The notes under the pieces: model-generated
Told to the model about the DNA's origin: nothing
What the model saw: only the letters and a program-made list of their open reading frames with translations
Database searches by the model: none
Assembly (NCBI RefSeq): GCF_018408575.1
Contig: NZ_AP023418.1
Location: 2,446,415-2,510,414 of the forward strand
DNA from: Vescimonas coprocola
GTDB lineage: Bacteria > Bacillota > Clostridia > Oscillospirales > Oscillospiraceae
DNA length: 64,000 bases
Reading direction: 5' to 3'
Made by a program: the position numbers and the translations under genes
Shown here: in pieces, positions 42,826-51,279 of the stretch
Position numbering within the stretch: position 1 is the stretch's first letter
How the letters are laid out: every line of letters starts with the position of its first letter

Positions 42826-42960
42826 TTAGGGCACTATCTGTGAGGGGCGCCAAATCGAACTTCCGTAGGGGGCCATTTTTGTAGCAAGCGGTATGTGTTC
42901 ATGGTTATAAAAGTATATACTCGCCCACCAGTTCGGCAGCAGCTTGAATTGTCCGCGGTT
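42826..42960 (-). pseudogene. Possible IS3-family transposase C-terminal remnant
   Basis: A minus-strand frame reads GQFKLLPNWWASIYFYNHEH then IPLATKMAPYG, similar to the end of the IS3 OrfB integrase (the xIxYYNxxRIxxxxKxxxPxEY pattern). The catalytic DDE region and terminal repeats are absent. The similarity is short, so this is tentative. Confidence 0.3.
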
Positions 42961-43046
42961 TCGCTCGATAAATGTGCAGGCGCACGGCAGGGCGATGGAG
43001 AAGCAGCCTTCCACAGCCTTACCCGGTGAGCTGCCTGTGTAAGGCC

Positions 43047-43181
43047 GCGGGTGCCGCCGATACCATCGGCAGTGGCATCAGTCAGACCATGTAGCCCGCA
43101 AAAAACAGCCGGAGAGGGACGGATGATGCCATCCGCCCCTCTCCGGTGCTTTCCTGACCTCTCGGCTTTTGGGTCACGGAA
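43047..43181 (+). pseudogene. Integrase 3'-end remnant with its terminator
   Basis: Codons AGAADTIGSGISQTM-stop (43047-43094) match the end of the complete integrase at 51,270 and the truncated one at 62,066. The following hairpin (GGAGAGG...CCTCTCC around CGGATG/CATCCG) and the CTCGGCTTTTGGGTCACGG flank repeat those of the 62-kb copy. Everything upstream of the last 15 codons is lost. Confidence 0.8.
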
Positions 43182-43200
43182 AAAGACGTAATAAACTGTG

Positions 43201-44670
43201 TCACTCCTCCACTGCCACATATCGCTGCTTGGAACTGCGGGGTTTATCAGGCAGCGTCATCCGAATCGCTCCACACGCTACGAGAGGATCAAGGTAACGC
43301 CGCAGGGCATACTGCCCTGACGCAATATTTAGATATGCAATGATCTCGCTGCGGCTTCGAGGTGTACGGCAGAATTTCAGCAGACCTTTTTCGTCTTGCA
43401 CGTTAGCTTGTTTTACATCCTCGTCGCCGACACTTCCCGCTGCACCATGCTCACCATTGTACAGCGTCACGACAAATTCGCTGCGCCGATCCGCGAATAC
43501 CGGCTCTGGCAGGTTGCGGTTTTTCATGGCAAACCGAATCGTAGGAATCCCGGAATAGCGATTCTCAGTTTCCCCCAGGGTCTCCATTACGGTAACAAGA
43601 ACCGGGTTTCGGGTATCCGGCTGGGCATTGCCCAACTGGTCGAGAGTCAATCTACCATAAAGCCCACCCGGATTTGTGATCTCGATCCGATTGGAATACA
43701 TGACCAACTGGATCGGCATTCCCTCGGTATGCAGACTATAATCCCGGTGTACCAACGCATTGAGTATCGCCTCGCGGGCAGCGTCCATAGGGTACTGCGG
43801 AATATCAATTCTCTCGCCTGTTTCTTTGTCGATCCTTGTGGCCGTCCGCATATTGGCTCGAACAAAGGTCAACGCACCCTCCAGCATATCCGGAAGCGTA
43901 CCTTCGATCCGCTTTGTGTCGCTGAATCGGTTGCCCTCTGCGTCAAGAACGCCCATTTGCTCTGCGGGTACACAGGTGGCAATGATGCTCAGTTGCGGAT
44001 AAAACGCCTGCGGGTAGAGTCCGAACAGCAGCAATGCCGCCATGGTGATTTTCCCATCCCGCGTGATGCCGGTCAGTTCATACTGCTGTGCCTCCGACAT
44101 ACCCGCCAAATTCGGACGCGCACATGTTTTTCTCTCCAAATACGTTTTTACCTTAGACATATCCAGCGATTGGAAGGACACCCTTTCCGCTGGACGAATA
44201 TCGTCTTGATATTTCTTTCGGAACGCCTCGTAGCTGTATACTTCGTACTCCGTCATGGGCTTGTCTCCGTCACCTATGCGGATATAGGACCCGTGTAGCC
44301 GTCCCTTGGCTGTTTTGAAGCAAGGGCGTTCAGCAATATCAACGGGTGGGATCTCCGCAGAGACAAATGTAAGCCCATCTTCATCCACCTCGGTAAATTG
44401 CGGTCGAACGATCGGCGTCATTTGATCGCAGTATTCCATTACCTTGCGCTCCAAGTCCTGTGCGTCGTAGACGCCCACCTTTGCGAAGCCGTTCTTTTCC
44501 TCCAAGCCGAACACAAAGATTCCCCCGCTATTTTGATTGGAAAACGCAGAGATCGTATCATATAACCTTTCAGGACAGCCCTGCCGCGCCGCCTTTACTT
44601 CTATGGTTTGTCCTTCACAGCCACGAATCCGAATGCTTTCAATCAGATCGCGAAGCTCCTTTTCTACCAT
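43201..44670 (-). CDS. AlbA (Schlafen-type) domain and HATPase regulator-like protein
   Basis: About 489 residues of the COG2865 type. The N-terminal AlbA_2 domain (GQTIEVKAARQGCPERLYDT, AFSNQNSGGIFVFGLEE, about residues 20-65) binds nucleic acid in relatives. A GHKL/HATPase-like C-terminal segment reads DAAREAILNALVHRDYSLH and EITNPGGLYGRLT. A winged helix end (RSRSEIIAYLNIASGQYALRRYL) is typical. Such proteins are frequent in defence islands and as transcription regulators. ATG 44670 has GGGAG upstream. Repeated CGCAAGA motifs precede the gene. Confidence 0.85.
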   Translation of the reverse strand: MVEKELRDLIESIRIRGCEGQTIEVKAARQGCPERLYDTISAFSNQNSGGIFVFGLEEKNGFAKVGVYDAQDLERKVMEYCDQMTPIVRPQFTEVDEDGLTFVSAEIPPVDIAERPCFKTAKGRLHGSYIRIGDGDKPMTEYEVYSYEAFRKKYQDDIRPAERVSFQSLDMSKVKTYLERKTCARPNLAGMSEAQQYELTGITRDGKITMAALLLFGLYPQAFYPQLSIIATCVPAEQMGVLDAEGNRFSDTKRIEGTLPDMLEGALTFVRANMRTATRIDKETGERIDIPQYPMDAAREAILNALVHRDYSLHTEGMPIQLVMYSNRIEITNPGGLYGRLTLDQLGNAQPDTRNPVLVTVMETLGETENRYSGIPTIRFAMKNRNLPEPVFADRRSEFVVTLYNGEHGAAGSVGDEDVKQANVQDEKGLLKFCRTPRSRSEIIAYLNIASGQYALRRYLDPLVACGAIRMTLPDKPRSSKQRYVAVEE

Positions 44671-44689
44671 GCAAATCACTCCCTTGCGC

Positions 44690-44830
44690 CCATTCTAACA
44701 TATAGAACGCAAGAAGTGAAGAAAATTCGCAAGACATTCCTTGACTTTTTTCGAACTTTTCTTATGTTGTTAAAAATAACATAAGATGTTCTTGCGTTGC
44801 TTCTTGGGTTATTGGCTTGCATCTTGCGAC
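44690..44830. promoter_or_regulatory. Repeated CGCAAGA/TCTTGCG motifs and palindrome upstream of the AlbA gene
   Basis: CGCAAGA occurs at 44708 and 44730 and its inverse TTCTTGCG/TCTTGCG at about 44790 and 44822. Between them lies CTTATGTT-N9-AACATAAG (about 44761-44785) and a plus-strand TTGACT (about 44741). The arrangement looks like a multi-site operator. Confidence 0.45.
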
Positions 44831-44913
44831 AAGTACCGAAAACTACTACGCTGGTCATGGTATGCGTAATTTGACCACGCTGTAACCAAAGAATAGGTGC
44901 GGCAGCCGTGCGC

Positions 44914-45519
44914 TCACAGCTTCTTCAGCCGCGCCAGAAACTCCGCCGTGATCTCCTCCTCTACATCCTCGTCACGCTGCATACGCCGGGCGTCGTAGTC
45001 TTTCCAGCGCAGCAGCACCTGCCGCACTGCCTGCTTATCACGCCGGAGCGTGCGGGGGTCCAGTCCCTCATACGCCGCGTGGTAGTCGGGGTAGTGCAGG
45101 GCGTAGCACCGATAGTCCTCGATGGCGTTGTCAAATGCCGACAGTTTTCCATCGGGCGCAAGCACCGACGCCGCCATGCACACCAGATGCGCCAGACGCC
45201 GCAGATGGTCATCCTCCGAATCAAACCGAATCGCCGACGCGAAGTCCTCCACCGGCGGGTCGGAAATAAAACGGCGGCGGTTATTCCCGTCCGCGTTGTT
45301 TCCTCGCAGCTTCATTCGCAGTATGGCTCCGCACTTCTCCAACTCCTTAGCATAGCGGCGGTAGCTGGAGGGTGAATGCTGTCCGTAGTTTTCAAGCCCA
45401 TATCTTTCAAAGCAGCCCAGCTCCACCTCGCCGCAGCGGGTCAGCCAAAAACAGAAAAACAGCAGCTCTGCCGTCAGCTTATCCGGGTGCTGGCGGTTTT
45501 TTCGGCGCGGAATGTCCAT
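44914..45519 (-). CDS. Hypothetical protein, possible DNA-binding
   Basis: A 201-residue protein I do not recognise. It begins MDIPRRKNRQHPDKLTAELL after a strong AGGAGGAGG site. ELGCFERYGLENYGQHSPSSYRRYAKELEKCGAILRM looks like a helical, winged-helix-type segment. The C-terminal third is highly charged (RWKDYDARRMQRDEDVEEEI). It has no membrane segment or signal. Alone on its strand between element scars; it follows the repeat at 44873-44895 on the left. Confidence 0.55.
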   Translation of the reverse strand: MDIPRRKNRQHPDKLTAELLFFCFWLTRCGEVELGCFERYGLENYGQHSPSSYRRYAKELEKCGAILRMKLRGNNADGNNRRRFISDPPVEDFASAIRFDSEDDHLRRLAHLVCMAASVLAPDGKLSAFDNAIEDYRCYALHYPDYHAAYEGLDPRTLRRDKQAVRQVLLRWKDYDARRMQRDEDVEEEITAEFLARLKKL

Positions 45520-45755
45520 GAAACCTCCTCCTCTCAAAAATATTTTACAGAAAAATTTTCGCAAGTCAAGATTTCGGACAGCAATATGCAACGATTTTAG
45601 AAACCCGAATGCTATGATGCAGTCCCGCGAGATGCTTGAGATGCCCTCTCATTCATCCCGCCACCCGTTGTATGATATGATATACAAAAGCGTCGGGAGA
45701 AACTCTGACGCAATTGGTGAAATGCTGAGAGTTCAAAGAAAGAGAGGTTATGAAA

Positions 45756-46457
45756 ATGGATATCCAGAGGGCGGCAGAACTGCTGGCAGCGCGCAGCGCG
45801 AAAGATTTCGGTAATGCACTGAAAGATCGTGACGATCCGTTCAAGGATTTTTATAAATCCTTACCCATCTGCATTTTGGATGCCGTGTTTTCCATCGGCG
45901 TTCGGTACACTTCGGTCGTGAACGTTGTCAACAGCTATATCGGGACGTTTGACCTTACCATATCCAGAACGCAGGCGGACGCGACGGAGCATACGATCCG
46001 CAATTTCCTTGCGAATGTTGCGAAGTATGATACGATTGAGGACTTTTCCAAGAATGTGCTTCACAACATGCAGCGGACTTCCAGCCGCAGCGGGATTTTG
46101 AAGGCGGAAGCGTGCCGGGAGATTGCGCTGGTCTGCCAGAAGCACGGCATCAATACGCTGCGCGACTTCAATGACTATACGGATAAGACCACCCTTGACA
46201 AGGACATCAAGTCGGTGCGAGGCCAACGCAGCGGCATCATGCTGAAGTATCTCTACATGCTGACCGGTGATGAAAACCGAGTCAAACCGGACAGACACAT
46301 TGTGCGTTTCATCAAGGAGACGTGCACCCTGCAGAAACTGACGGACGATGATGCACAGGCAATTATGGTGCGTACGGTCGAAATGCTAAAGCCCGAATAC
46401 CCGAATATCACAGTTCGCTTTCTCGACAGTCTGATCTGGGAAACTCAGCGGCGGTAA
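45756..46457 (+). CDS. HhH-GPD-like protein
   Basis: A 233-residue protein. RGQRSGIMLKYLYMLTGDENRVKPDRHIVRFI resembles the end of the helix-hairpin-helix and the following VDxHVxR segment of endonuclease III-like (HhH-GPD) proteins, with Asp in PDRH as the candidate catalytic residue. No Fe-S cysteine cluster is seen at the C-terminus. The N-terminal half (ILDAVFSIGVRYTSVVNVVNSYI) is helical. It may be a DNA glycosylase/lyase or only DNA-binding. ATG 45756 has GAGAGG eight bases upstream. Confidence 0.55.
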   Translation: MDIQRAAELLAARSAKDFGNALKDRDDPFKDFYKSLPICILDAVFSIGVRYTSVVNVVNSYIGTFDLTISRTQADATEHTIRNFLANVAKYDTIEDFSKNVLHNMQRTSSRSGILKAEACREIALVCQKHGINTLRDFNDYTDKTTLDKDIKSVRGQRSGIMLKYLYMLTGDENRVKPDRHIVRFIKETCTLQKLTDDDAQAIMVRTVEMLKPEYPNITVRFLDSLIWETQRR

Positions 46458-46477
46458 CGACAGTGCTCCCTTCGAGG

Positions 46478-46510
46478 ACGCGGAGCGACGGCGCTGCTCC
46501 TGATGCTTCA
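46478..46510 (+). repeat. 31-bp repeat, copy 2: 3'-end scar of a second FtsH-like gene
   Basis: GAGGACGCGGAGCGACGG... translates as EDAERRRCS-stop in one frame, the same end as the FtsH-like protease at 26,715. 46480-46510 matches 26692-26722 at 29 of 31 bases. The rest of the gene is absent; the HhH-GPD-like gene lies where its body would be. Confidence 0.75.
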
Positions 46511-46587
46511 TTCTGCGCCGCAGAGTGCGGGCCCGTCGCGCATTAGCGCACAGCATGACTAAATATTTCTTTGCTGACGAAACATGG

Positions 46588-46628
46588 GGAGGGTGCGGTT
46601 CTGCTGAACCGCACCCTCCTTGTATTTA
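46588..46628. terminator. Terminator between convergent genes
   Basis: GGAGGGTGCGGTTC (46588-46601) pairs with GAACCGCACCCTCC (46606-46619) over a TGCT loop, followed by TTGTATTT. It separates the HhH-GPD-like gene and the convergent DUF6076 gene. Confidence 0.75.
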
Positions 46629-47579
46629 CGACTCCTTCAGCCACCGCTGGAAATCCTCTGCGGTGATGATACCCTCGTCGCATTTCTTTTTCTGCTCTCT
46701 GGCCTGCTCGCTCCACGCATAAAACTCGCTGTCGCTGATGCGCCCGGCCTTGATCCACGCAAAGCGGCGTTTGTACTCCCTGCGATAAACCTTGAACACC
46801 GGATCGTCCGCCTGCTTCAGCGTCCACTGCTGGAATGCACCCATCGCACGGCAGCTGGACTGACCGTCGAGTGGTGTGCGGTCGCAGTACTCCGCGCTGA
46901 CGCGGCCTGTCTGGGCGAAGTACCGCCCACAGTTCTTGCAGCGGCGCACGGTAATACTGCGCTCCACGCAGGTCTGCAAAGAAAAACTGATCATATCCGC
47001 CACGGTATTCGCATACAGCACCGGCGCACAAGCATCGCCATCCACCGGCTCAAAGCGCGTGGTCAGCAGACGGAACGGGAACAACTCCGGGTCGCTGGAC
47101 TGGTCAGGTTTGTCAAAATGATAATACCGCAAGACTTGCCGGCTGGGCTCGCGCCCGGCCTTGTCTATATCCAGTATCAGCTCAAAGAAGTGCAAGATCT
47201 GCTTTTGGTACAGCGGCAGTTCCTCCGGCAGTGACCGCAGCTCGTCTAACGCACAGGTTACTTCCTCTCCGTTGTTCTTAAAACCCTTGGAACGAAGATA
47301 GAGCCACTTGGTATACAGCACGCGGAAGAAGCTGTGCGTGTCCGCCAGCCCACCCAGCTTGACCATAGCGTTGGTCACACGCTCACGGTCGAGGCTCTCT
47401 AAGTCATCGGAGATGCACCGCGGCGCGACGGCAACCTTCCTGATGTCCAGTTCTGTGAAGGACAGCAGCGACTCCAAAAAAGGAAATGCCTTTCGCTGCG
47501 ACGGTGCTCCCTGCGTGCCGAAAGCGTCGCTCTCGATGACCTCATGCCTTCCGGGGAAATACATTTTACAGTACCACAT
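46626..47579 (-). CDS. DUF6076-type protein with a zinc-knuckle domain
   Basis: A 317-residue protein of a family seen in clostridial integrative elements. A cysteine-rich region near residue 215 reads RCKNCGRYFAQTGRVSAEYCD then SSCRAMGA, a treble-clef-like zinc site. Around it are helical segments without a known catalytic motif. The C-terminus is charged (SEQAREQKKKCDEG). It is divergent from the HTH gene of the mobilization module, and their intergenic region contains an inverted repeat. The function is unknown. Confidence 0.6.
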   Translation of the reverse strand: MWYCKMYFPGRHEVIESDAFGTQGAPSQRKAFPFLESLLSFTELDIRKVAVAPRCISDDLESLDRERVTNAMVKLGGLADTHSFFRVLYTKWLYLRSKGFKNNGEEVTCALDELRSLPEELPLYQKQILHFFELILDIDKAGREPSRQVLRYYHFDKPDQSSDPELFPFRLLTTRFEPVDGDACAPVLYANTVADMISFSLQTCVERSITVRRCKNCGRYFAQTGRVSAEYCDRTPLDGQSSCRAMGAFQQWTLKQADDPVFKVYRREYKRRFAWIKAGRISDSEFYAWSEQAREQKKKCDEGIITAEDFQRWLKES

Positions 47580-47596
47580 AACGCCCTCCGATTATG

Positions 47597-47692
47597 GACT
47601 AATTGTAAATATTACTCGACAGCGTTGATAGATCATGCCGTCTCTGTTATGATAGACTCAAGCTAAATGTCTAATCGATATTGCAATTAGTC
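47597..47692. promoter_or_regulatory. Promoter of the mobilization module with flanking inverted repeats
   Basis: Plus strand: TTGATA (47625-47630), 17 bases, TATGAT (47648-47653). GACTAATTG (47597-47605) and its inverse CAATTAGTC (47684-47692) flank it, a plausible operator pair or iteron-like element for the neighbouring HTH protein. Confidence 0.55.
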
Positions 47693-47736
47693 TACACCAT
47701 TCGCACAGCCATGTCAACAAAAATCGGAGGTGTCTA

Positions 47737-48165
47737 TTGAACTTACAAAACAACAAAACGAAAAACTTCACACCACTGCCCAACGAGATATTCTCTCTGC
47801 ACTTAAGCACCGGCGAGCTGGCGACCTACGCTGTACTGATGCGGCTGGAAGACCAGCGCACCTACGAGTGCTGGCCCAGCTACGAAACGATTGGAAAATC
47901 CATTGGCAAAAGCAAGAGTTCCGCCAAGCGCTACGTGGCCGGACTGGTAGAAAAGGGTCTCATCACCGTAGAGCCGACATCGGTCATCATGCGGAACGGG
48001 CTGAAGAAAAACGGCAACCTGTGTTATCACATTCGCCCCATCCGCGAAGCGGTGGGGTGGTACACCCAGCAGCAACTGTACCTCGCCGAAGCCGCCGCCG
48101 AACGACATCGGGTACAGCGGAAACTGTCGGCGCAAGCCACAGAACCGCCGCATTCGCCCCGGTGA
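47737..48165 (+). CDS. Helix-turn-helix protein of the mobilizable element
   Basis: A 142-residue protein of the HTH_36/RepA-N-like type. FTPLPNEIFSLHLSTGELAT, CWPSYETIGKSIGKSKSSAKRYVAGLVEKGLI form a winged helix-turn-helix. It starts with TTG at 47737, six bases after CGGAGGTG. In comparable elements this gene comes first, ahead of mobC and mobA, and probably controls the module or its replication. The C-terminal 40 residues are not conserved-looking. 180 bases of non-coding sequence precede mobC. Confidence 0.7.
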   Translation: MNLQNNKTKNFTPLPNEIFSLHLSTGELATYAVLMRLEDQRTYECWPSYETIGKSIGKSKSSAKRYVAGLVEKGLITVEPTSVIMRNGLKKNGNLCYHIRPIREAVGWYTQQQLYLAEAAAERHRVQRKLSAQATEPPHSPR

Positions 48166-48352
48166 GCCGCTGTGTGGCCTCGCAGGAAGGCGAGAGTGTC
48201 GTGGGGCGCCGGAGGTTGGGGGACGGAGCATCGCGCCTTTGGCGCAATGGCAAGTTTCGCATTTGTGGTACGGTTTTCGGCCCCTGGCCGAAACCGCTCC
48301 CCAAATGCTCATGCGGGCTAAGCCCACACCCCTTTTCATGGAGGAGCAATGT

Positions 48353-48661
48353 ATGAAGAAAGAAGAATTTATCCGCATCCGCGTGGCGGGGTGGCAGAAG
48401 AAATACATCTCGCTGCAGGCGGAGAAGGCGCATAAGTCGCTCAGCCAGTATGTGCGGGACGCGGCCATGGACAAGGATGTGACAGTCATCGACGGCGTGG
48501 ATGACCTCATCCGCGAGCTGCGGCGGCAGGGCAATAACCTGAATCAGCTGGTCGTCATGGCGCGGCAGGGTCACGTCGAGCTGGTCAACATGGAGCCGTT
48601 CATGGAGGTGTATGAAAACACATGGCAAACGTTAAATTCATTGCTGTCTCGCGTGGGCTGA
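48353..48661 (+). CDS. mobC: MobC relaxosome accessory protein
   Basis: A 102-residue ribbon-helix-helix DNA-binding protein that helps the relaxase open oriT. FIRIRVAGWQKKYISLQAEK, LSQYVRDAAMD, and LRRQGNNLNQLVVMARQG are characteristic of the MobC family. GGAGGAGC precedes the ATG. It overlaps mobA by 40 bases. It is a different type from the truncated mobC-like gene at 8.2 kb. Confidence 0.87.
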   Translation: MKKEEFIRIRVAGWQKKYISLQAEKAHKSLSQYVRDAAMDKDVTVIDGVDDLIRELRRQGNNLNQLVVMARQGHVELVNMEPFMEVYENTWQTLNSLLSRVG

Positions 48662-49602
48662 GAGGCATCGTTGACTACGTCACCAACCGGGAAAAGACGG
48701 TGGAGCAGCTTATCAGCGGCGTCAACTGCGTTGTGCGGACGGCGGTGCCGGAATTCGAGGCGGTGAAAAAGCAGTTCCGCAAAACGGAGGGCTGCGGCTA
48801 CTACCACATCGTGCAGGCGTTTGCACCGGATGATCCGCTGGACTTCGCAACGGCGCACGAGCTGGGCGTGAAGCTGGCGGAGCATTTCGAGGGCTACCAG
48901 TGCATCGTGGTCACTCACATGAACACCGCCCACATCCACAATCACATCATCATGAACTCCGTCAATTTCGAGACGGGCATGAAATTCCATCAGTCCGCAA
49001 GGGAGATGCAGCAGGTCAAAGACTACTGCAGCCAACTCTGTCGGGAGTACGGTTTGTCCGTCACGGAGTCCAAGGCCGACCCGTTCCGCATTCCGACGTG
49101 GAAGAGGCGGCTGACGGATCATATCAAAGAGGCCATGGAGCAGAGCCGCACGCAGCAGGCGTTCGTTGCGTATATGAACGCCTATGGCTACGATGTGAAA
49201 TGGGAGCCGCATCAGAAATACATCACCTACACCACGCCGGAGAACATCCGCTGCCGGGACAGCAAGCTGTTCGACCAGACGCTGAAGCGCGAGAATATGG
49301 AGCTGTACTTCCGGCTGGGCGGTGCGGATTATCTGCAAGCCTGCCGGGAAATTGCCTATGACCATCGTGAGCCGACACCCACACTGGAGGATGCCGTCTG
49401 CGGCATGGCGGGTACGGTGGCCGCCATCTGCGCCCTGTGTGAGGACGAGAACAGCGAGGTCAGCGACCTTGCCCGTGAGCTGTATTACAGCAGCCTCTTG
49501 CTGCAGGAGCTGGTGGAGTGGTATCTGTCCCGCCGGCAGGAGCAGGAAGATTACGAGGAAGAATATGAGCAGTATCACGGTTTCGATATGACCATGATGT
49601 AA
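48622..49602 (+). CDS. mobA: MobA/VirD2-family relaxase
   Basis: A 326-residue relaxase of the PF03432 type. It nicks oriT and pilots the strand during conjugative mobilization. The metal-binding three-histidine region is NTAHIHNHIIMNSVN (about residue 100) and GYYHIVQAFAP precedes it. The nucleophile tyrosine is probably in the N-terminal DYVTN segment (residue 19). The tail is acidic. It is shorter than plasmid MobA (~450+), as in small mobilizable elements that rely on a helper conjugation system; no transfer genes are present here. Confidence 0.9.
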   Translation: MANVKFIAVSRGLRGIVDYVTNREKTVEQLISGVNCVVRTAVPEFEAVKKQFRKTEGCGYYHIVQAFAPDDPLDFATAHELGVKLAEHFEGYQCIVVTHMNTAHIHNHIIMNSVNFETGMKFHQSAREMQQVKDYCSQLCREYGLSVTESKADPFRIPTWKRRLTDHIKEAMEQSRTQQAFVAYMNAYGYDVKWEPHQKYITYTTPENIRCRDSKLFDQTLKRENMELYFRLGGADYLQACREIAYDHREPTPTLEDAVCGMAGTVAAICALCEDENSEVSDLARELYYSSLLLQELVEWYLSRRQEQEDYEEEYEQYHGFDMTMM

Positions 49603-49612
49603 GGAGGAGCGA

Positions 49613-49819
49613 ATGAACGAGTGTACCTATAAGAATTACGACGAGCTGCCCCTGATGCTGAACGTCGTGCAGGTGGCGGCGGTGCTGGGCATCTCCCGTG
49701 CCGGGGCGTATGAATTGGTTCACAGTGAGGACTTCCCTACGCTGAAGATCGGCAGCCGCATCGTGGTGCCGAAGGACAAACTGCGGGAGTGGATAGACGC
49801 CAACACAGCGCAAAAATGA
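49613..49819 (+). CDS. xis: Excisionase (Xis-like HTH)
   Basis: A 68-residue MerR-type winged helix protein. LPLMLNVVQVAAVLGISRAG, AYELVHSEDFPTLKIGSRIV and VPKDKLREWID match Tn916-type Xis/HTH_17 proteins that favour excision. AAGGAGG precedes the ATG. It lies ahead of the integrase, the usual order. Its last codons and 3' flank recur as scars at 20,722 and in part at 44,873. Confidence 0.87.
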   Translation: MNECTYKNYDELPLMLNVVQVAAVLGISRAGAYELVHSEDFPTLKIGSRIVVPKDKLREWIDANTAQK

Positions 49820-49948
49820 CCACGCTGTAACCAAAGAATACCCCCGCTGTACAATTGATAACTTTCTCTTAACTCTGCCCGCCTTCGATAGCTATTAAGG
49901 TCGGGTTGTGATATGTGTGTTGGCTACCAAAGAAAAGGAGTTGATACC

Positions 49949-50107
49949 ATGCCGAAGAAACGAGCAAATGGAGAGGGGGACGTTTGCGAGCGCCGCCGGT
50001 GGCGGATGAAGCGAGCAAAAAGGAGTGGCAGCCGCGCCGCTGGCGGCCCCGAATGGAGGCCGGGAGCGGCAATGCGGCAACAGGATGAAAGTTGGAGGGT
50101 GCATTGA
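49949..50107 (+). CDS. Small ORF echoing the integrase N-terminus
   Basis: Fifty-two codons beginning MPKKRANGEGDV after AAGGAG. The complete integrase downstream begins MAKKKRANGEGSL. After about 11 residues the similarity stops and the sequence becomes Arg/Gly-rich. It is either a partial duplication of the integrase 5' end or a short leader peptide. It ends two bases before the integrase ATG. Confidence 0.4.
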   Translation: MPKKRANGEGDVCERRRWRMKRAKRSGSRAAGGPEWRPGAAMRQQDESWRVH

Positions 50108-50109
50108 GT

Positions 50110-51270
50110 ATGGCAAAGAAGAAACGTGCAAACGGTGAGGGGAGTCTGCGCAAGCGGAAAGACGGCCGCTGGGAGGGACGCTACACCGCAGGCAATGATC
50201 CCACCACCGGCAAGCCCATCCACAAGAGCGTCCTCGCCAAGACGCAGGCAGAAGCCAAGGAAAAGCTCAAGCAGGCCATTGCGGAGGCTGAAAAGCTGGA
50301 CATGAGCCGTGCAAAATCCTACACGCTGGGCGCTTGGATCAAGCTGTGGTACGAGGTCTACGCCGAGCCGCGCCTTCGGGAGAAAACCAAGGACTACTAC
50401 CTCAACTACATTGACAACCACATCATTCCCGAGTTGGGCAACACGCCGCTGGAAAAGCTGACCACCATCCAGATCCAGAAGTTCTACAACGACCTGCAAA
50501 AATCCGGCCGCATCCAGCGATATACCCACATCAAGCTGAAGGATAAGGGCCTCAGCACCCGCGTGGTACGGGGCATCCACACGCTGCTGAACAACTGCCT
50601 GGAGCAGGCGGTGGCGGAGCGGCTGCTCCTTACCAACCCCGCTAAGGGCTGCCGCCTGCCAAAGCTGGAAAAGCGGGAGATGAAGATACTGCCGGAGGAC
50701 AAGATCGGCCCGTATCTGGCCGAAGCAGAACGGCGCGGACTGCTGGCGGCATTCTATTTGGAACTGACCACCGGCCTGCGCCGGGGCGAGCTCCTCGCCC
50801 TGCTGTGGACGGACTTGGACGTGGAGAACATGACCATCTCTGTCAGCAAGCAGGTGAACCGCATCAACGGCGAACTGGTGGTCAGCCAGCCCAAGACGCC
50901 TAACTCCATCCGCAGACTGGCCATCCCGCAGCGGGCGGTGGAGCTGCTGGTAGAGGAACACACAAAGCACCCCCACAGTCCCTACCTGTTCGTGTCGCCC
51001 AAGACCGGCACCATGTTCGACCCGGACTCCTTCCGGCACACCCATGAGAAGATCCTGAAGGCCATCGGTGCGGAGCACATCAGGTTTCACGACCTCAGAC
51101 ACACCTTCGCCACGCTGTCCCTCAAGTACGGTGTGGACGTCAAGACGCTGTCCGGTGCGCTGGGACACTACGACGCGGGCTTTACCCTCAGCACCTACAC
51201 CCACGCCACGGAGGGGATGAAGCGCTCCGCCGCCGACACCATCGGCAGCGTCATCAGCCAGACCATGTAG
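50110..51270 (+). CDS. int: Tyrosine recombinase (integrase), complete
   Basis: A 386-residue Tn916/ICE-type integrase. The N-terminal AP2-like arm-binding domain (ANGEGSLRKRKDGRWEGRYT) and the SAM-like core-binding domain (about 65-165) precede the catalytic domain. Catalytic residues are Arg in TTGLRRGELLAL, His-x2-Arg in FHDLRHTFATLS, His in LGHYDAGF and the nucleophile Tyr in STYTHAT. It should integrate and excise the HTH-mobC-mobA-xis-int element. Its 3' end recurs at 43,094 and 62,066. Confidence 0.95.
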   Translation: MAKKKRANGEGSLRKRKDGRWEGRYTAGNDPTTGKPIHKSVLAKTQAEAKEKLKQAIAEAEKLDMSRAKSYTLGAWIKLWYEVYAEPRLREKTKDYYLNYIDNHIIPELGNTPLEKLTTIQIQKFYNDLQKSGRIQRYTHIKLKDKGLSTRVVRGIHTLLNNCLEQAVAERLLLTNPAKGCRLPKLEKREMKILPEDKIGPYLAEAERRGLLAAFYLELTTGLRRGELLALLWTDLDVENMTISVSKQVNRINGELVVSQPKTPNSIRRLAIPQRAVELLVEEHTKHPHSPYLFVSPKTGTMFDPDSFRHTHEKILKAIGAEHIRFHDLRHTFATLSLKYGVDVKTLSGALGHYDAGFTLSTYTHATEGMKRSAADTIGSVISQTM

Positions 51271-51279
51271 CCCACAAAA

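Noticed and set aside
48353-48661. An antisense 335-codon frame over mobC/mobA
   Set aside because: mobC and mobA have overlapping starts, ribosome sites and family motifs; the antisense frame has none.
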